A stretch of DNA of 45,445 nucleotides from Haloferula sp. (GTDB lineage Bacteria; Verrucomicrobiota; Verrucomicrobiia; Verrucomicrobiales; Akkermansiaceae). The stretch spans positions 1 to 45,445 of the forward strand of contig SLAV01000181.1 of assembly GCA_007126655.1 (NCBI GenBank), read 5' to 3'. Within the stretch, counting starts at the first letter, position 1; each line of letters opens with the position of its first letter. Positions 9,223-19,404 of the stretch are shown piece after piece. Both the position numbers and the translations under genes were made by a program. The notes beneath the pieces are model-generated. The model had not been told where the DNA came from. It did no database searches and saw only the letters and a program-made list of their open reading frames with translations.

Positions 9223-11637
9223 ATGACGCCACACTGCCCGCACGACGTGATCCTGCCCGATGAAGACGCCCGCCGTTTCCTCTACGCGTTTTTCAAGCGC
9301 GTCCGCGAGGCCGGCAAGACGTTCCTGATGCAGTCCGACATCTCGACGCTCCTGGAACAGACCGAGGAGGGCATCGGCACCCGGCTTGCGGATGATTCCG
9401 ATATCCGAAAGATCCTCGCCACCACCATGAACGCCTCGTTCCACGATCCGTGGCTCGTCGTGGAAACGCGGCCGTCCATAGGGCGCTGGTGCTCCGGGCG
9501 CTTCCACCTCGACCAGCTCAGCTACGAGAGCATCACCACCGCCGAGCTGATGCGCTTCCGCGAGCATCTCATCGACGGGCACGACGACCACGCCGACCTG
9601 CGGATCGAATACGACGCCTCCGCCTTCCTCAACGACATCCCGCTGATGAAGGACCGCAAGCACATCGGCCGCGGGGTGGAATACCTCAACCGCACGCTCT
9701 CCAGCCGCCTGTTTTCCGACCCGCGCAAGCGCACCCGCACCCTGCTCGATTTCCTGCGCCTGCACCAGCACCACGGCGTGCAGCTCATGCTCTCCGACCA
9801 CATCACCGAACCCGACGCCCTGCGCGCCGCGCTCGACGAGGCGGAGGCCCTCCTCGCCGACATGGAACCCGAAACGCCGTGGGCCGAAATCCGCGCCTCG
9901 CTCGCCACCATCGGCCTCGAACCCGGCTGGGGCGACACCGCCGGCCGCGTCCGCGAAACCATCGGCCTGCTCACCGAAGTGCTCGACGCGCCCGACGCCG
10001 CGGGCGTCGAGGCCTTCCTCAGCCGCGTGCCGATGATCTTCAGCGTCGTCATCTTCAGCCCGCACGGATACTTCGGCCAGTCGAAGGTGCTCGGCCTGCC
10101 CGACACCGGCGGCCAGGTCGTCTATATCCTCGACCAGGTGCGCGCGCTGGAACAGGAAATGCGCGGCCGCCTCGCCGCCCAGGGACTCGAAATCGAGCCG
10201 GAGATCCTCGTCATCACCCGCCTGATCCCGGACGCGGGCAACGTCGGCTGCGACCTGCCCGAGGAGAACATCCAGGGCACCCGCAACGCCCGCATCCTGC
10301 GCGTGCCCTTCCGCCACAGGGACGGCGGCGTGGTGCGCGAGTGGATCTCCCGCTTCCGCATCTGGCCCTACCTCGAGCGCTTCGCCGACGACGCCGAGAC
10401 GGCCATCCTCGCCGACCTCCGCGACCGGCCCGACCTGCTCATCGGCAATTATTCGGACGGCAACCTCGTCGCCACCATCCTTTCCGAGCGCCTCGGCGTC
10501 ACCCAGTGCAACATCGCCCACGCGCTGGAAAAAACGAAATACCTGCTCTCCGACCTCCACTGGAGGGAACTCGACGCCGAATACCACTTTTCCGCCCACT
10601 TCACCGCCGACCTGCTCGCGATGAACTCCGCGGATTTCATCATCACCTCGACCTACCAGGAAATCGCCGGCAACAAGAGCGGCGTCGGCCAGTATGAGAG
10701 CTACGGCGCGTACACCATGCCCGGCCTCTACCGCGTGATCAAGGGCATCGACGTTTATGATCCCAAGTTCAACATCGTCTCGCCCGGTGCCGACGAGGAT
10801 GTCTATTTCCCCCACAGTGAGGAGGACCGCCGCATCCGCGACCTCGCCGGCGACATCGACCGCCTGCTTCATGGCGAATTTCCCGGCGCGGTCTCCAAAT
10901 TCGACGACCCCGACAAACCCGTCATCTTCCTCATGTCGCGCCTCGACGAGGTCAAGAACGTCAGTGGTTTCGTCGAATGGTATGCCGCGAACCCGCGCCT
11001 GCGCGAGCTGGCCAATGTCTTCATCATCGGCGGCAACACCCGCCTCGAGGACTCCGATGACGACGAGGAGCGCCGCGAGATCCGGAAAATGCACAACCTC
11101 ATCGAAGGCAGCGGTCTGCACGGCCACCTGCGCTGGGTGCCCAAGCAGTCCGACAAGGTCTTCAACGGCGAACTCTACCGCGTCCTGGCCGACTGCGGCG
11201 GCGTGTTCGTGCAGCCCGCGCTCTTCGAGGCCTTCGGCCTCACCGTGATCGAGGCGATGACGTCCGGCCTGCCCACCTTCGCCACGGTTTACGGCGGACC
11301 GCTCGAGATCATCGAGGACGGCAAAAGCGGATTCCACATCGACCCCAACCACGGCGACAAGGCCGCGCAAAAACTCGTCACATTCTTCGAGCAATGCCGG
11401 GACGACCCCGGGCATTGGCAAGCCATCTCAAAAGGCGGCATCGAGCGCGTCGAAGCCCGCTACACCTGGCGGCTCTACGCCGACCGGCTGATGACGCTCT
11501 CGCGCGTCTATGGATTCTGGAAATTCGTGAGCCACCTCGAACGCTCCGGCGCCCGCGCCTACAACCGCCTCTTCTACGCCAGCGTTTACCGCCCCATCGT
11601 CGGGCGGATCGAGCGGAACGGCGACGCCAAGCCCTGA
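9223..11637 (+). CDS. Sucrose synthase
   Basis: This is a 804-residue protein, the usual length of sucrose synthase. It reversibly converts sucrose plus NDP to NDP-glucose and fructose. The N-terminal regulatory region (about 1-270) is followed by a GT-B core: GLPDTGGQVVYILDQVRALE in the donor-site Rossmann half, then the retaining-GT4 motif EAFGLTVIEAMTSGLPTFAT with the E-x7-E pair. The family-typical motif VSPGADEDVYFPHSEEDRR is also present. The start at 9223 fits family alignments; an in-frame ATG at 9148 would add a low-complexity leader. No sucrose-phosphatase or fructokinase gene lies beside it, so the direction of use is open. Confidence 0.92.
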   Translation: MTPHCPHDVILPDEDARRFLYAFFKRVREAGKTFLMQSDISTLLEQTEEGIGTRLADDSDIRKILATTMNASFHDPWLVVETRPSIGRWCSGRFHLDQLSYESITTAELMRFREHLIDGHDDHADLRIEYDASAFLNDIPLMKDRKHIGRGVEYLNRTLSSRLFSDPRKRTRTLLDFLRLHQHHGVQLMLSDHITEPDALRAALDEAEALLADMEPETPWAEIRASLATIGLEPGWGDTAGRVRETIGLLTEVLDAPDAAGVEAFLSRVPMIFSVVIFSPHGYFGQSKVLGLPDTGGQVVYILDQVRALEQEMRGRLAAQGLEIEPEILVITRLIPDAGNVGCDLPEENIQGTRNARILRVPFRHRDGGVVREWISRFRIWPYLERFADDAETAILADLRDRPDLLIGNYSDGNLVATILSERLGVTQCNIAHALEKTKYLLSDLHWRELDAEYHFSAHFTADLLAMNSADFIITSTYQEIAGNKSGVGQYESYGAYTMPGLYRVIKGIDVYDPKFNIVSPGADEDVYFPHSEEDRRIRDLAGDIDRLLHGEFPGAVSKFDDPDKPVIFLMSRLDEVKNVSGFVEWYAANPRLRELANVFIIGGNTRLEDSDDDEERREIRKMHNLIEGSGLHGHLRWVPKQSDKVFNGELYRVLADCGGVFVQPALFEAFGLTVIEAMTSGLPTFATVYGGPLEIIEDGKSGFHIDPNHGDKAAQKLVTFFEQCRDDPGHWQAISKGGIERVEARYTWRLYADRLMTLSRVYGFWKFVSHLERSGARAYNRLFYASVYRPIVGRIERNGDAKP

Positions 11638-11658
11638 GAAACCGGCCCTGAGAAACCG
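11631..11658 (+). repeat. 14-base tandem duplication at the sucrose synthase stop
   Basis: The unit GCCCTGAGAAACCG occurs twice back to back. The first copy holds the sucrose synthase TGA stop. It looks like a recent slippage duplication with no obvious function. Confidence 0.8.
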
Positions 11659-11721
11659 GCGTCCGTGCCCGACACCCCATCCGGGTTTGACATCCGGCGG
11701 ACCGGGCGGAATGCTCGCCGC

Positions 11722-12114
11722 ATGTACGAGGCGAGCGGCACCATCAAGGTCATCTTCGACGAGCAGGTCTTCCCCAGCGGGTTCAACAAACGCGAATTCG
11801 TCGTCACCACCGAAAACGACCGTTACCCGCAGGACCTCAAGTTCGAGCTGGTGAAGGACAAAACCAAGCTCATTGAGCCGTTCGAGGCCGGACAGAAGGT
11901 CGTCGTGAACTTCGACATCCGCGGCAATGAATACAAGGACCGTTACTACGTGAACCTCTCGGCCTGGAAAATCCAGCCCGCGGATGATTCCAGTCCCTCC
12001 GGCGGCGGTGCCGCCGCGGCCGGGACCGCCGGAGCGGCCGCCACCGGCGGCGAACCGGCAGCCTCCGACATGCGCGACGAGGACGATTTCGACGACGACG
12101 ACGTCCCGTTCTGA
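11722..12114 (+). CDS. DUF3127 protein with SSB-like acidic C-terminal tail
   Basis: This protein is 130 residues from the ATG at 11722, which begins the family's conserved MYE(A/V)xGxIKVIFDxQxFPSGFxKREFVV block; an in-frame GTG at 11665 would add 19 unrelated residues. Residues 1-90 are the DUF3127 domain, probably OB-fold-like, with YPQDLKFE and [13 protein letters not shown] Gly/Ala/Ser linker follows. The last residues, [12 protein letters not shown], closely resemble the acidic tip of single-stranded DNA-binding protein, usually DDDIPF, which recruits repair and replication partners. A DNA-binding role is inferred from this tail and not shown. Confidence 0.85.
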   Translation: MYEASGTIKVIFDEQVFPSGFNKREFVVTTENDRYPQDLKFELVKDKTKLIEPFEAGQKVVVNFDIRGNEYKDRYYVNLSAWKIQPADDSSPSGGGAAAAGTAGAAATGGEPAASDMRDEDDFDDDDVPF

Positions 12115-12154
12115 CGCCCTCCCCTCCCGGCGATCGCACGAGCGGCCGCCCGAT

Positions 12155-12290
12155 GGAGGCACGGCACTCCTGCCGTGTACCGGAGGCACCACACTCTTGT
12201 GGTGCATGCGAATGGATCGTGAATGAGCAAGCTGCGAAGCATCGATTCATTCTCATCTCATTCTCATGCCGACAGGAGTGTCGGCGCTCC
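12155..12290. repeat. Three 23-bp hairpin repeats with compensatory arm changes
   Basis: Copies lie at 12155-12177 (+), 12182-12204 (+) and 12268-12290 (-). All read GGAG then a 7-base arm, a CTCC/CTCT loop and the complementary arm. The arms are CACGGCA/TGCCGTG, CACCACA/TGTGGTG and GCCGACA/TGTCGGC. Differences in one arm are matched in the other. Confidence 0.85.
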
Positions 12291-12305
12291 GGTACATCAC
12301 AAGAG

Positions 12306-12388
12306 CATCAACCGCCGACGGGCGGACAACGACGGGACGAATTTTTTCCCCGTGAGAACAGGAGCCGGAGGCACCTGCCACTTCTTAC
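12306..12388 (-). repeat. Copy of the dispersed ~92-bp intergenic repeat
   Basis: Read on the minus strand this matches the units at 24201-24280 and 43017-43290: a GGTGCCTCCGGCTCC hairpin, then TTCTCACGGGGAAAAAA, then CGTTGTCCGCCCGTCGGCGG. The adjoining bases 12389-12425 resemble the start of the next tandem unit (ACTTCCCCGTAG plus a CCGGAG/CTCCGG hairpin). Confidence 0.8.
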
Positions 12389-12504
12389 CGGAGCCGGAGG
12401 CTCCGGCTACGGGGAAGTTCGTAAGGAGTGCCGTGCCTCCATTGGGCGGCCGCTCGTGCGAAAATCCGCCATGGCGCACCGCCATGCGGGAGCATCGGCA
12501 TTGA

Positions 12505-14751
<2,247 letters not shown>

Positions 14752-14781
14752 CCGCGGGGACCGCCCGGCGGAGCGGGCTTT

Positions 14782-15147
14782 TCACCTGCCCCTTGCCAGG
14801 TGGACGGCCACGCACTCCGTGTCCGGCAGGATATGCTTCTCGATCGTCACCTCCACCCGGCCGACCGGATGGTTTCCGAGCACATGCCCGGCGATGTCGC
14901 GCGCGAGCGTCTCGATCAGGTTGCGCGGACGCGCGGCGGCGAGCGCCCGGAGTTCCAGCGCCACCGCGTGATAATCCACCGTGTTGCGGATTTCGTCGTG
15001 CAGGCCCTCGAATCCCCCGCACGGCGTCATCCTCACCGTGGCCAGCAGGATTTGGGGTTCGGCCCGTTCCTCGTCCGGCACACCAATGTGCGTCTCCAGC
15101 TTCAGTCGGCGGATCTCGACGGTGTCTTCAGGCGGATGCTCCGGCAT
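14782..15147 (-). CDS. folB: Dihydroneopterin aldolase (FolB)
   Basis: This 121-residue enzyme of folate synthesis cleaves 7,8-dihydroneopterin to 6-hydroxymethyl-dihydropterin and glycolaldehyde. Family motifs are THIGVPDEERAEPQ at the N-terminus, a TVDYHAVALELRALA segment, IETLARDIAGHVL and the catalytic-lysine strand VTIEKHILPDTECVAV. The length is normal for the family. The start at 15147 lies 20 bases inside the upstream HAD-Nudix gene, so both are probably one transcript. No other folate gene is nearby. Confidence 0.88.
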   Translation of the reverse strand: MPEHPPEDTVEIRRLKLETHIGVPDEERAEPQILLATVRMTPCGGFEGLHDEIRNTVDYHAVALELRALAAARPRNLIETLARDIAGHVLGNHPVGRVEVTIEKHILPDTECVAVHLARGR

Positions 15148-16192
15148 GGGAAAACAGGTTGTGGGTGATGCAATGTTCCAGCAGCACGCGGGTCGGCGTG
15201 TTGAGGTCCAGTTCCAGCGCCTCGCCCGGCGGCAGCCAGCGGAACTCCTCGGCCTCGTCGTTGAGAACCACCTGTGGCGAGTGCCCCGCCGCACACGCCG
15301 TGTAGTTCAGCAGCAGGAAATGCTCGGGCCGCATGAACTCCGGGGAATCGACGCAGTCCTGCACCATCGCGAACCGGATGTCCCGGATCTCCAGGCCGCT
15401 CTCCTCGAGGATTTCCCGCCGCAGCGCGTCCTCACTCGCTTCGCCGGTGCGGATCTTGCCGCCGGGAATGCCCCATTTCCCCCTCCACTTGTGCGTGCGC
15501 ACCACCAGCACCCGGTCGCCCGCGTCGCAGACGAGCGCGCCGACGGTGGCCACCGGCCCGCGCCGCTCCGCCCGACGCTCCATCAGGTTTTTCAACACGC
15601 CGAGGTCGGGCACGGTCACGTCCGGCCGCACCCCGGCCAGCACGTCGGCGTCCTGGTAGCCCGTGAGCACCGCGATCGAGGCCACCCCGCCATGGCGCGC
15701 GGTCTCGATGTCGTGCGTCATGTCACCCACAAACGCCGTCTCCGCCGGATCCAGCGCGTGGTTTTCGAGAATCCGGTGGATCATTTCACGCTTGTCGAGC
15801 ACGCCGGCGTAGGTCGCCTCGAAATGGCCCTCCAATCCGAATTCCGCCAACTGCCTGGCAAACGCGGTGGCGTCCATCGACGTGCAAACGAACGTGCGGA
15901 TGCCGAACGCCCGGCACCAGTCGAGCTTCTCCCTTGCGAACGGCAGCACCGTCACGGGGGCGACCGCCGCGTCGAAAGCCGGGCGGAACCTCGCCTCCAG
16001 CTCCTCCAGCGGCACATCCGGCAGCAACTCGCTGTAAAACTCGCGGTATGGCAGGCGGAACGCGCGGCGGAAGCCCTCGCGGTCGAAAACCGGAATCCCG
16101 TATGGCGTCAGCACCGAGTTGGTCGCCTCGATCACCGGCCCCAGATCGTCCACCAGCGTGCCGGACCAGTCGAATATCAGGTTGCGGAACAT
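15128..16192 (-). CDS. HAD-family hydrolase fused to a Nudix hydrolase
   Basis: This is a 354-residue two-domain protein. Residues 1-215 are a HAD phosphatase of the phosphoglycolate-phosphatase type: motif I FDWSGTLVDD (nucleophile Asp 7; the usual second Asp is Ser), motif II VCTSMD, and motif IV VGDMTHDIETA. Residues about 225-350 are a Nudix domain with a complete box, GKIRTGE-x7-REILEESGL. The HAD part resembles phosphatases acting on small phosphorylated metabolites; the Nudix part should cleave a nucleoside diphosphate derivative. The start at 16192 begins directly with the HAD motif; in-frame starts further up lack conserved sequence. It overlaps folB by 20 bases. Confidence 0.85.
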   Translation of the reverse strand: MFRNLIFDWSGTLVDDLGPVIEATNSVLTPYGIPVFDREGFRRAFRLPYREFYSELLPDVPLEELEARFRPAFDAAVAPVTVLPFAREKLDWCRAFGIRTFVCTSMDATAFARQLAEFGLEGHFEATYAGVLDKREMIHRILENHALDPAETAFVGDMTHDIETARHGGVASIAVLTGYQDADVLAGVRPDVTVPDLGVLKNLMERRAERRGPVATVGALVCDAGDRVLVVRTHKWRGKWGIPGGKIRTGEASEDALRREILEESGLEIRDIRFAMVQDCVDSPEFMRPEHFLLLNYTACAAGHSPQVVLNDEAEEFRWLPPGEALELDLNTPTRVLLEHCITHNLFSHAGASA

Positions 16193-16261
16193 GGATTGTG
16201 GCACCGCACCTCGCGGACGCCGCGCCAACATCCACATCCGCACGGACAATGCAAGCGACCC

Positions 16262-16302
16262 TTGAGCAAAATAAAGCGCCGCCGCGGAATCCCGCGGCGG
16301 CG
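16262..16302 (-). terminator. Rho-independent terminator after the SHD1-like gene
   Basis: A perfect 11-bp stem (16277-16287 with 16292-16302, CGCCGCCGCGG) has a four-base loop. Read on the minus strand it is followed by CTTTATTTTG. It lies 30 bases past the stop at 16332 and separates that gene from the HAD-Nudix/folB unit. Confidence 0.8.
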
Positions 16303-16331
16303 AAAATTTCGGGCGCTATTGCCGCAGGGCC

Positions 16332-17084
16332 TCAGTAATCGCGAGCGGCGGTGCGTCCTCCAAGCTGCTCTTCGTAGTTGCGCATGATGTTCGGCGCTGT
16401 GGCGGCCGTCTCAACGACCACGCCGTTGATTTTCACTTGCGCGATGCAGCCGACGAGGAAGTCCCGGCTGCGCTGGGTGCGCGTGGCCGTCGCCGAAGCT
16501 CCGCAAGAACCGCCCCGGCAGCCGCCGCCGGATACGCTCACACCACCACGGCTGACGAAGCTGACGAGCTGCACGGTATTGGTGTCGATCTCGACGCTGG
16601 CGTTCGGTTCGACACTGATGGACTCGCTGCCGGATACCGTGATGTTCTCGCCCGAGCTGTCCGTGTCGTCCTTGCGGTAGATCAGGAGGTATTCCACCTC
16701 GGCATTCTTGATGCCCTGTCCGCTGAAATCGCTGATGGTGATGCTGTAGCCGGCGTCATACGTGTTGCGGCGGGAGCGTCCATCGCGCTCCGCACTCTGC
16801 CGCTCGCGGATCTGATCGAACCGAACCTCAAGGGACACATTGGCAGGCAATGCCGGAGCGATTTTACGCACCCACTCCTGGTCCTTCTCGGAAATCAGAT
16901 CGATGTTGAAATGCATCGAACGTCCGTCCTCGGAAATGACCGAAACGGTTTCCGTGTCACTGTTGAAGGCGGTAAGGCGTCCGTTGAACGTGCGCTCGCC
17001 ATCCGGGCAGGTGAACGTGCGCATTTCCGCTCCCGCGTGGAGCGCGATCAAAAGGGAACTGAGAATAATGACCGGAATTTTCAT
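16332..17084 (-). CDS. Exported SHD1-like protein of unknown function
   Basis: This is a 250-residue protein with signal peptide MKIPVIILSSLLIALHAGA. Residues about 22-72 are an SHD1-like domain: RTFTCPDGERTFNGRLTAFN, then NIDLISEKDQEWV. The remainder (about 80-230) is beta-rich and includes a Cys/Gly cluster GGGCRGGSCG, possibly a disulfide. The same N-terminal domain type occurs in the hydrolase at 7949-9061. No enzyme motif is seen. It is single, divergent from trpF, and closed by its own terminator. Confidence 0.7.
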   Translation of the reverse strand: MKIPVIILSSLLIALHAGAEMRTFTCPDGERTFNGRLTAFNSDTETVSVISEDGRSMHFNIDLISEKDQEWVRKIAPALPANVSLEVRFDQIRERQSAERDGRSRRNTYDAGYSITISDFSGQGIKNAEVEYLLIYRKDDTDSSGENITVSGSESISVEPNASVEIDTNTVQLVSFVSRGGVSVSGGGCRGGSCGASATATRTQRSRDFLVGCIAQVKINGVVVETAATAPNIMRNYEEQLGGRTAARDY

Positions 17085-17388
17085 GTGTATGGGCTTGATT
17101 TATTCCAATCCTGCCAATTCGCATCCTCGTTACAAGCACGTTTTTTTGCGCCCTGAGAACGGCGAGGCCGCAAGAAGATGATTTCTGAAAATCAACATGC
17201 GCATCTCAGGCCTTCAGCAGAAACCGGTGGACTTGCGCCTATTCTTTGGTCGGGATGCCGAAAAATCGGATCATCAGGCCCCATTGAAGTTTTGGCAATA
17301 CCTCGGAAAAACGGTGTGCTTTTGTTAGAAAAGAGGGCTTTTCAGGCTTTTGGGTTCCTTTGGGAGAAATCCCGGGTAACATCCCCAC
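17085..17388. other. Divergent intergenic region between SHD1-like gene and trpF
   Basis: These 304 bases separate two divergently transcribed genes and should hold both promoters. No clear -35/-10 pair, repeat, RNA gene or leader-peptide attenuator could be recognised by eye. Confidence 0.5.
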
Positions 17389-18045
17389 ATGCATCCGATG
17401 GAACGATTTTTCGCCTCCGGTTCCGTGGCCCTCAAGGTCTGCGGTATCACCCGTCGGGACGACGCGCTCGGGTTGGTCCGACTCGGCGTTGGGGCTATCG
17501 GTGCGAATTTCTGGCCGGGATCAAAACGGCACATTACCCCGCGCGACGCCGCTTGGCTCGGCGAAATTTCCGGGCGCATCCTGCGCGTCGGCGTCTTCGT
17601 CAACCAACCCGCGGGCGACGCCCTCGCCTTGTGGCGCGGCGGGCTCATTGATGTGATCCAACTCCACGGCGACGAGGGTGAGGCCCACCACGAGACGCTC
17701 GCCGCCGCAGGCGCTCCTTTTTTCAAGGCCATTGCCATTACCGCCGATGGCAGGCCATCCACAACCATTCCCGCCAGTGCGGCCGCCATCCTGCTGGACG
17801 CCCACGCCCCCGGCATCTACGGCGGCACCGGCGAGGTGATCGACTGGCACGCCGCCCGCGCGCTGCGCGACGCCCACCCGGCGGTTCCGATCATTCTCGC
17901 CGGAGGCATCACCGCGGAAAACGCGGCCGATGCCGCGGCCGCCGTCCGCCCCGCCGCGCTCGACACAGCCTCCGGCGTGGAATCCGCGCCCGGCGTCAAG
18001 GATCTCGAAAAAACCGCCCGCCTGCTCGCCGCCATCCGCTGCTAG
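17389..18045 (+). CDS. trpF: Phosphoribosylanthranilate isomerase
   Basis: This is a 218-residue TIM barrel that isomerises N-(5-phosphoribosyl)anthranilate to the CdRP step of tryptophan synthesis. The first strand carries KVCGIT with the catalytic Cys. ILLDAHAPGIYGGTGEVIDW holds the catalytic Asp and the phosphate-binding GGTG. ILAGGIT and LDTASGVESAPGVKD complete the signature. ATG at 17398 is an alternative start three codons in. It stands apart from other trp genes and sits three bases before tatD. Confidence 0.95.
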   Translation: MHPMERFFASGSVALKVCGITRRDDALGLVRLGVGAIGANFWPGSKRHITPRDAAWLGEISGRILRVGVFVNQPAGDALALWRGGLIDVIQLHGDEGEAHHETLAAAGAPFFKAIAITADGRPSTTIPASAAAILLDAHAPGIYGGTGEVIDWHAARALRDAHPAVPIILAGGITAENAADAAAAVRPAALDTASGVESAPGVKDLEKTARLLAAIRC

Positions 18046-18048
18046 AAA

Positions 18049-18864
18049 ATGCCCGTCACCGACAGCCACTGCCACCTCGCCTCCCACCGGTTCGATGTCG
18101 CCGAGATCCCCGGCCTGCTCGATCGCGCCACCGCCGCCGGAGTCCACCGCGTCGTCACCCTCGCCACCTGCCTTGGCGACCTCCCGCGCAACCTCGAACT
18201 TGCCCGCGATCCGCGCGTCCACGCCTGCATCGGCATCCACCCGTGCGACGTGACGAACTCGCCCGACGACGCCTTCGCCCGCCTCGCCACCCACACCGGC
18301 GACCCGCGTGTCTGCGCCATCGGCGAAACCGGCCTCGACTACTATCACCCGGCGCCCGACGGCTGGTCCGATGATCACTACCACGCGCGCCAGCGCGACT
18401 TCCTCCGCCGCCACTTCGAACTCGCCGTCTCCAGCGGCCTCAACGTCGTTGTCCACACCCGCGACCGCAGGGGCCACGCGTCGTTCGAGGACGCGCTCGC
18501 CATATATCACGAGTTCGCCGCCACAACCCGTGCCGTCTTCCACTGTTTCGCCGGTCCGTGGGAAAACGCCGGGCGCGTCATCGCGCTCGGCGGCCTCGTC
18601 TCGTTCGGCGGCACCTCCACCTTCAAAAGCGCCGATGCCATCCGCGAAACGCTGGCCCGCTGCCCCGCCGGATCCTTCATGCTCGAGACCGACGCCCCAT
18701 ATCTCGCCCCCGAACCATACCGAGGCTCCCGCAACGAGCCCGCCTACACCGCCGCCACCGCGGCTCGCGCCGCCACTGTCCGCGGGGAAAGTCCGGAAAA
18801 AACCGCTGCCCACACCGAATCCGCTTGCGATGGCTTTTTCCGTTTAGAAAATCGAGGCGCATGA
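18049..18864 (+). CDS. tatD: TatD-family metal-dependent hydrolase / DNase
   Basis: This 271-residue member of the TatD amidohydrolase-like family, whose members are 3'-5' exonucleases, is cytosolic. The metal-binding motifs are in order: DSHCHL (HxH) at residues 5-10, IGETGLDYY with the bridging Glu, VVHTRD, FHCFAG, and LETDAPYLAPEPYRG with the final Asp. It follows trpF by three bases, so the two are likely one operon. Confidence 0.92.
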   Translation: MPVTDSHCHLASHRFDVAEIPGLLDRATAAGVHRVVTLATCLGDLPRNLELARDPRVHACIGIHPCDVTNSPDDAFARLATHTGDPRVCAIGETGLDYYHPAPDGWSDDHYHARQRDFLRRHFELAVSSGLNVVVHTRDRRGHASFEDALAIYHEFAATTRAVFHCFAGPWENAGRVIALGGLVSFGGTSTFKSADAIRETLARCPAGSFMLETDAPYLAPEPYRGSRNEPAYTAATAARAATVRGESPEKTAAHTESACDGFFRLENRGA

Positions 18865-18952
18865 ACAATCCATCCGCCCGGCCTCGGTCCGTATCGGGCG
18901 GCCAGTTGAAAACCCGATACACAAACCACCACCAAACCACACAACGAAAACC

Positions 18953-19327
18953 ATGAAAATCACCTCCGCACTCATCCCGGTCGCCGCCCTGCTCATCGCC
19001 GCCTGCGCGAACCAGCGGGGCGACCAATTCGACACCTATGGATACGATTTCGATGACTATGGCACGCCCGATGGGGAACCGTTTGAGGCAGTGAACCCCG
19101 TTTACGACTCCGCTCCGGCATACGAGGAGCCGGGCCCGTCCCCTGCGACGGCTTCGACCCCACCCACACCTCAACGCCAGAGCACCAGCCACACCGTCGT
19201 CCGCGGCGACACGCTTTGGGGGCTTAGCCGGAAATATGGCGTCTCCATCGATGCCATCAAACAGGCCAACAACATGCGCAACGACACCGTGGTCCTCGGC
19301 TCCACCCTCGTCATCCCCGCAAACTGA
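18953..19327 (+). CDS. LysM-domain lipoprotein
   Basis: This is a 124-residue protein. A signal peptide ends in the lipobox LIAAC with lipidated Cys 18. An acidic, proline-rich linker (about 20-80) precedes one C-terminal LysM domain, HTVVRGDTLWGLSRKYGVSI...NTLVIP-type (about 80-124), which binds peptidoglycan N-acetylglucosamine. It is probably an envelope tethering protein. No catalytic domain is attached. Confidence 0.88.
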   Translation: MKITSALIPVAALLIAACANQRGDQFDTYGYDFDDYGTPDGEPFEAVNPVYDSAPAYEEPGPSPATASTPPTPQRQSTSHTVVRGDTLWGLSRKYGVSIDAIKQANNMRNDTVVLGSTLVIPAN

Positions 19328-19404
19328 AAACCGGGGGAAACACACAACCTCACAGGCCCGTCCGCCACCGGAGCGGCGGGCCGATACCCGGTCACAATTC
19401 ACGC

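Larger units (their letters stand above)
12134..12461. mobile_element. MITE-like inverted-repeat element, 328 bp, 37-bp ends
   Basis: The left end (12135-12171) and right end (12424-12460) are inverted copies matching at 36 of 37 positions; the next outer base pair (12134/12461) also matches. The ends read inward CGCACGAGCGGCCGCCC... and finish GGCACTCCT. No transposase gene is inside and no target-site duplication is evident. The interior is built of hairpin repeats and one copy of the 92-bp repeat. It fills the gap before the isocitrate dehydrogenase gene and so may carry or displace its promoter. It could also be nested palindromic repeats and not a true transposon derivative. Confidence 0.7.

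Noticed and set aside
8509-11421. Long minus-strand open frame opposite sucrose synthase
   Set aside because: It is a high-GC shadow frame; its translation lacks domain patterns while the plus strand carries full GT-B motifs.
17521-18813. 430-codon minus-strand frame across trpF and tatD
   Set aside because: Spans two well-defined plus-strand genes and is glycine-rich without motifs.
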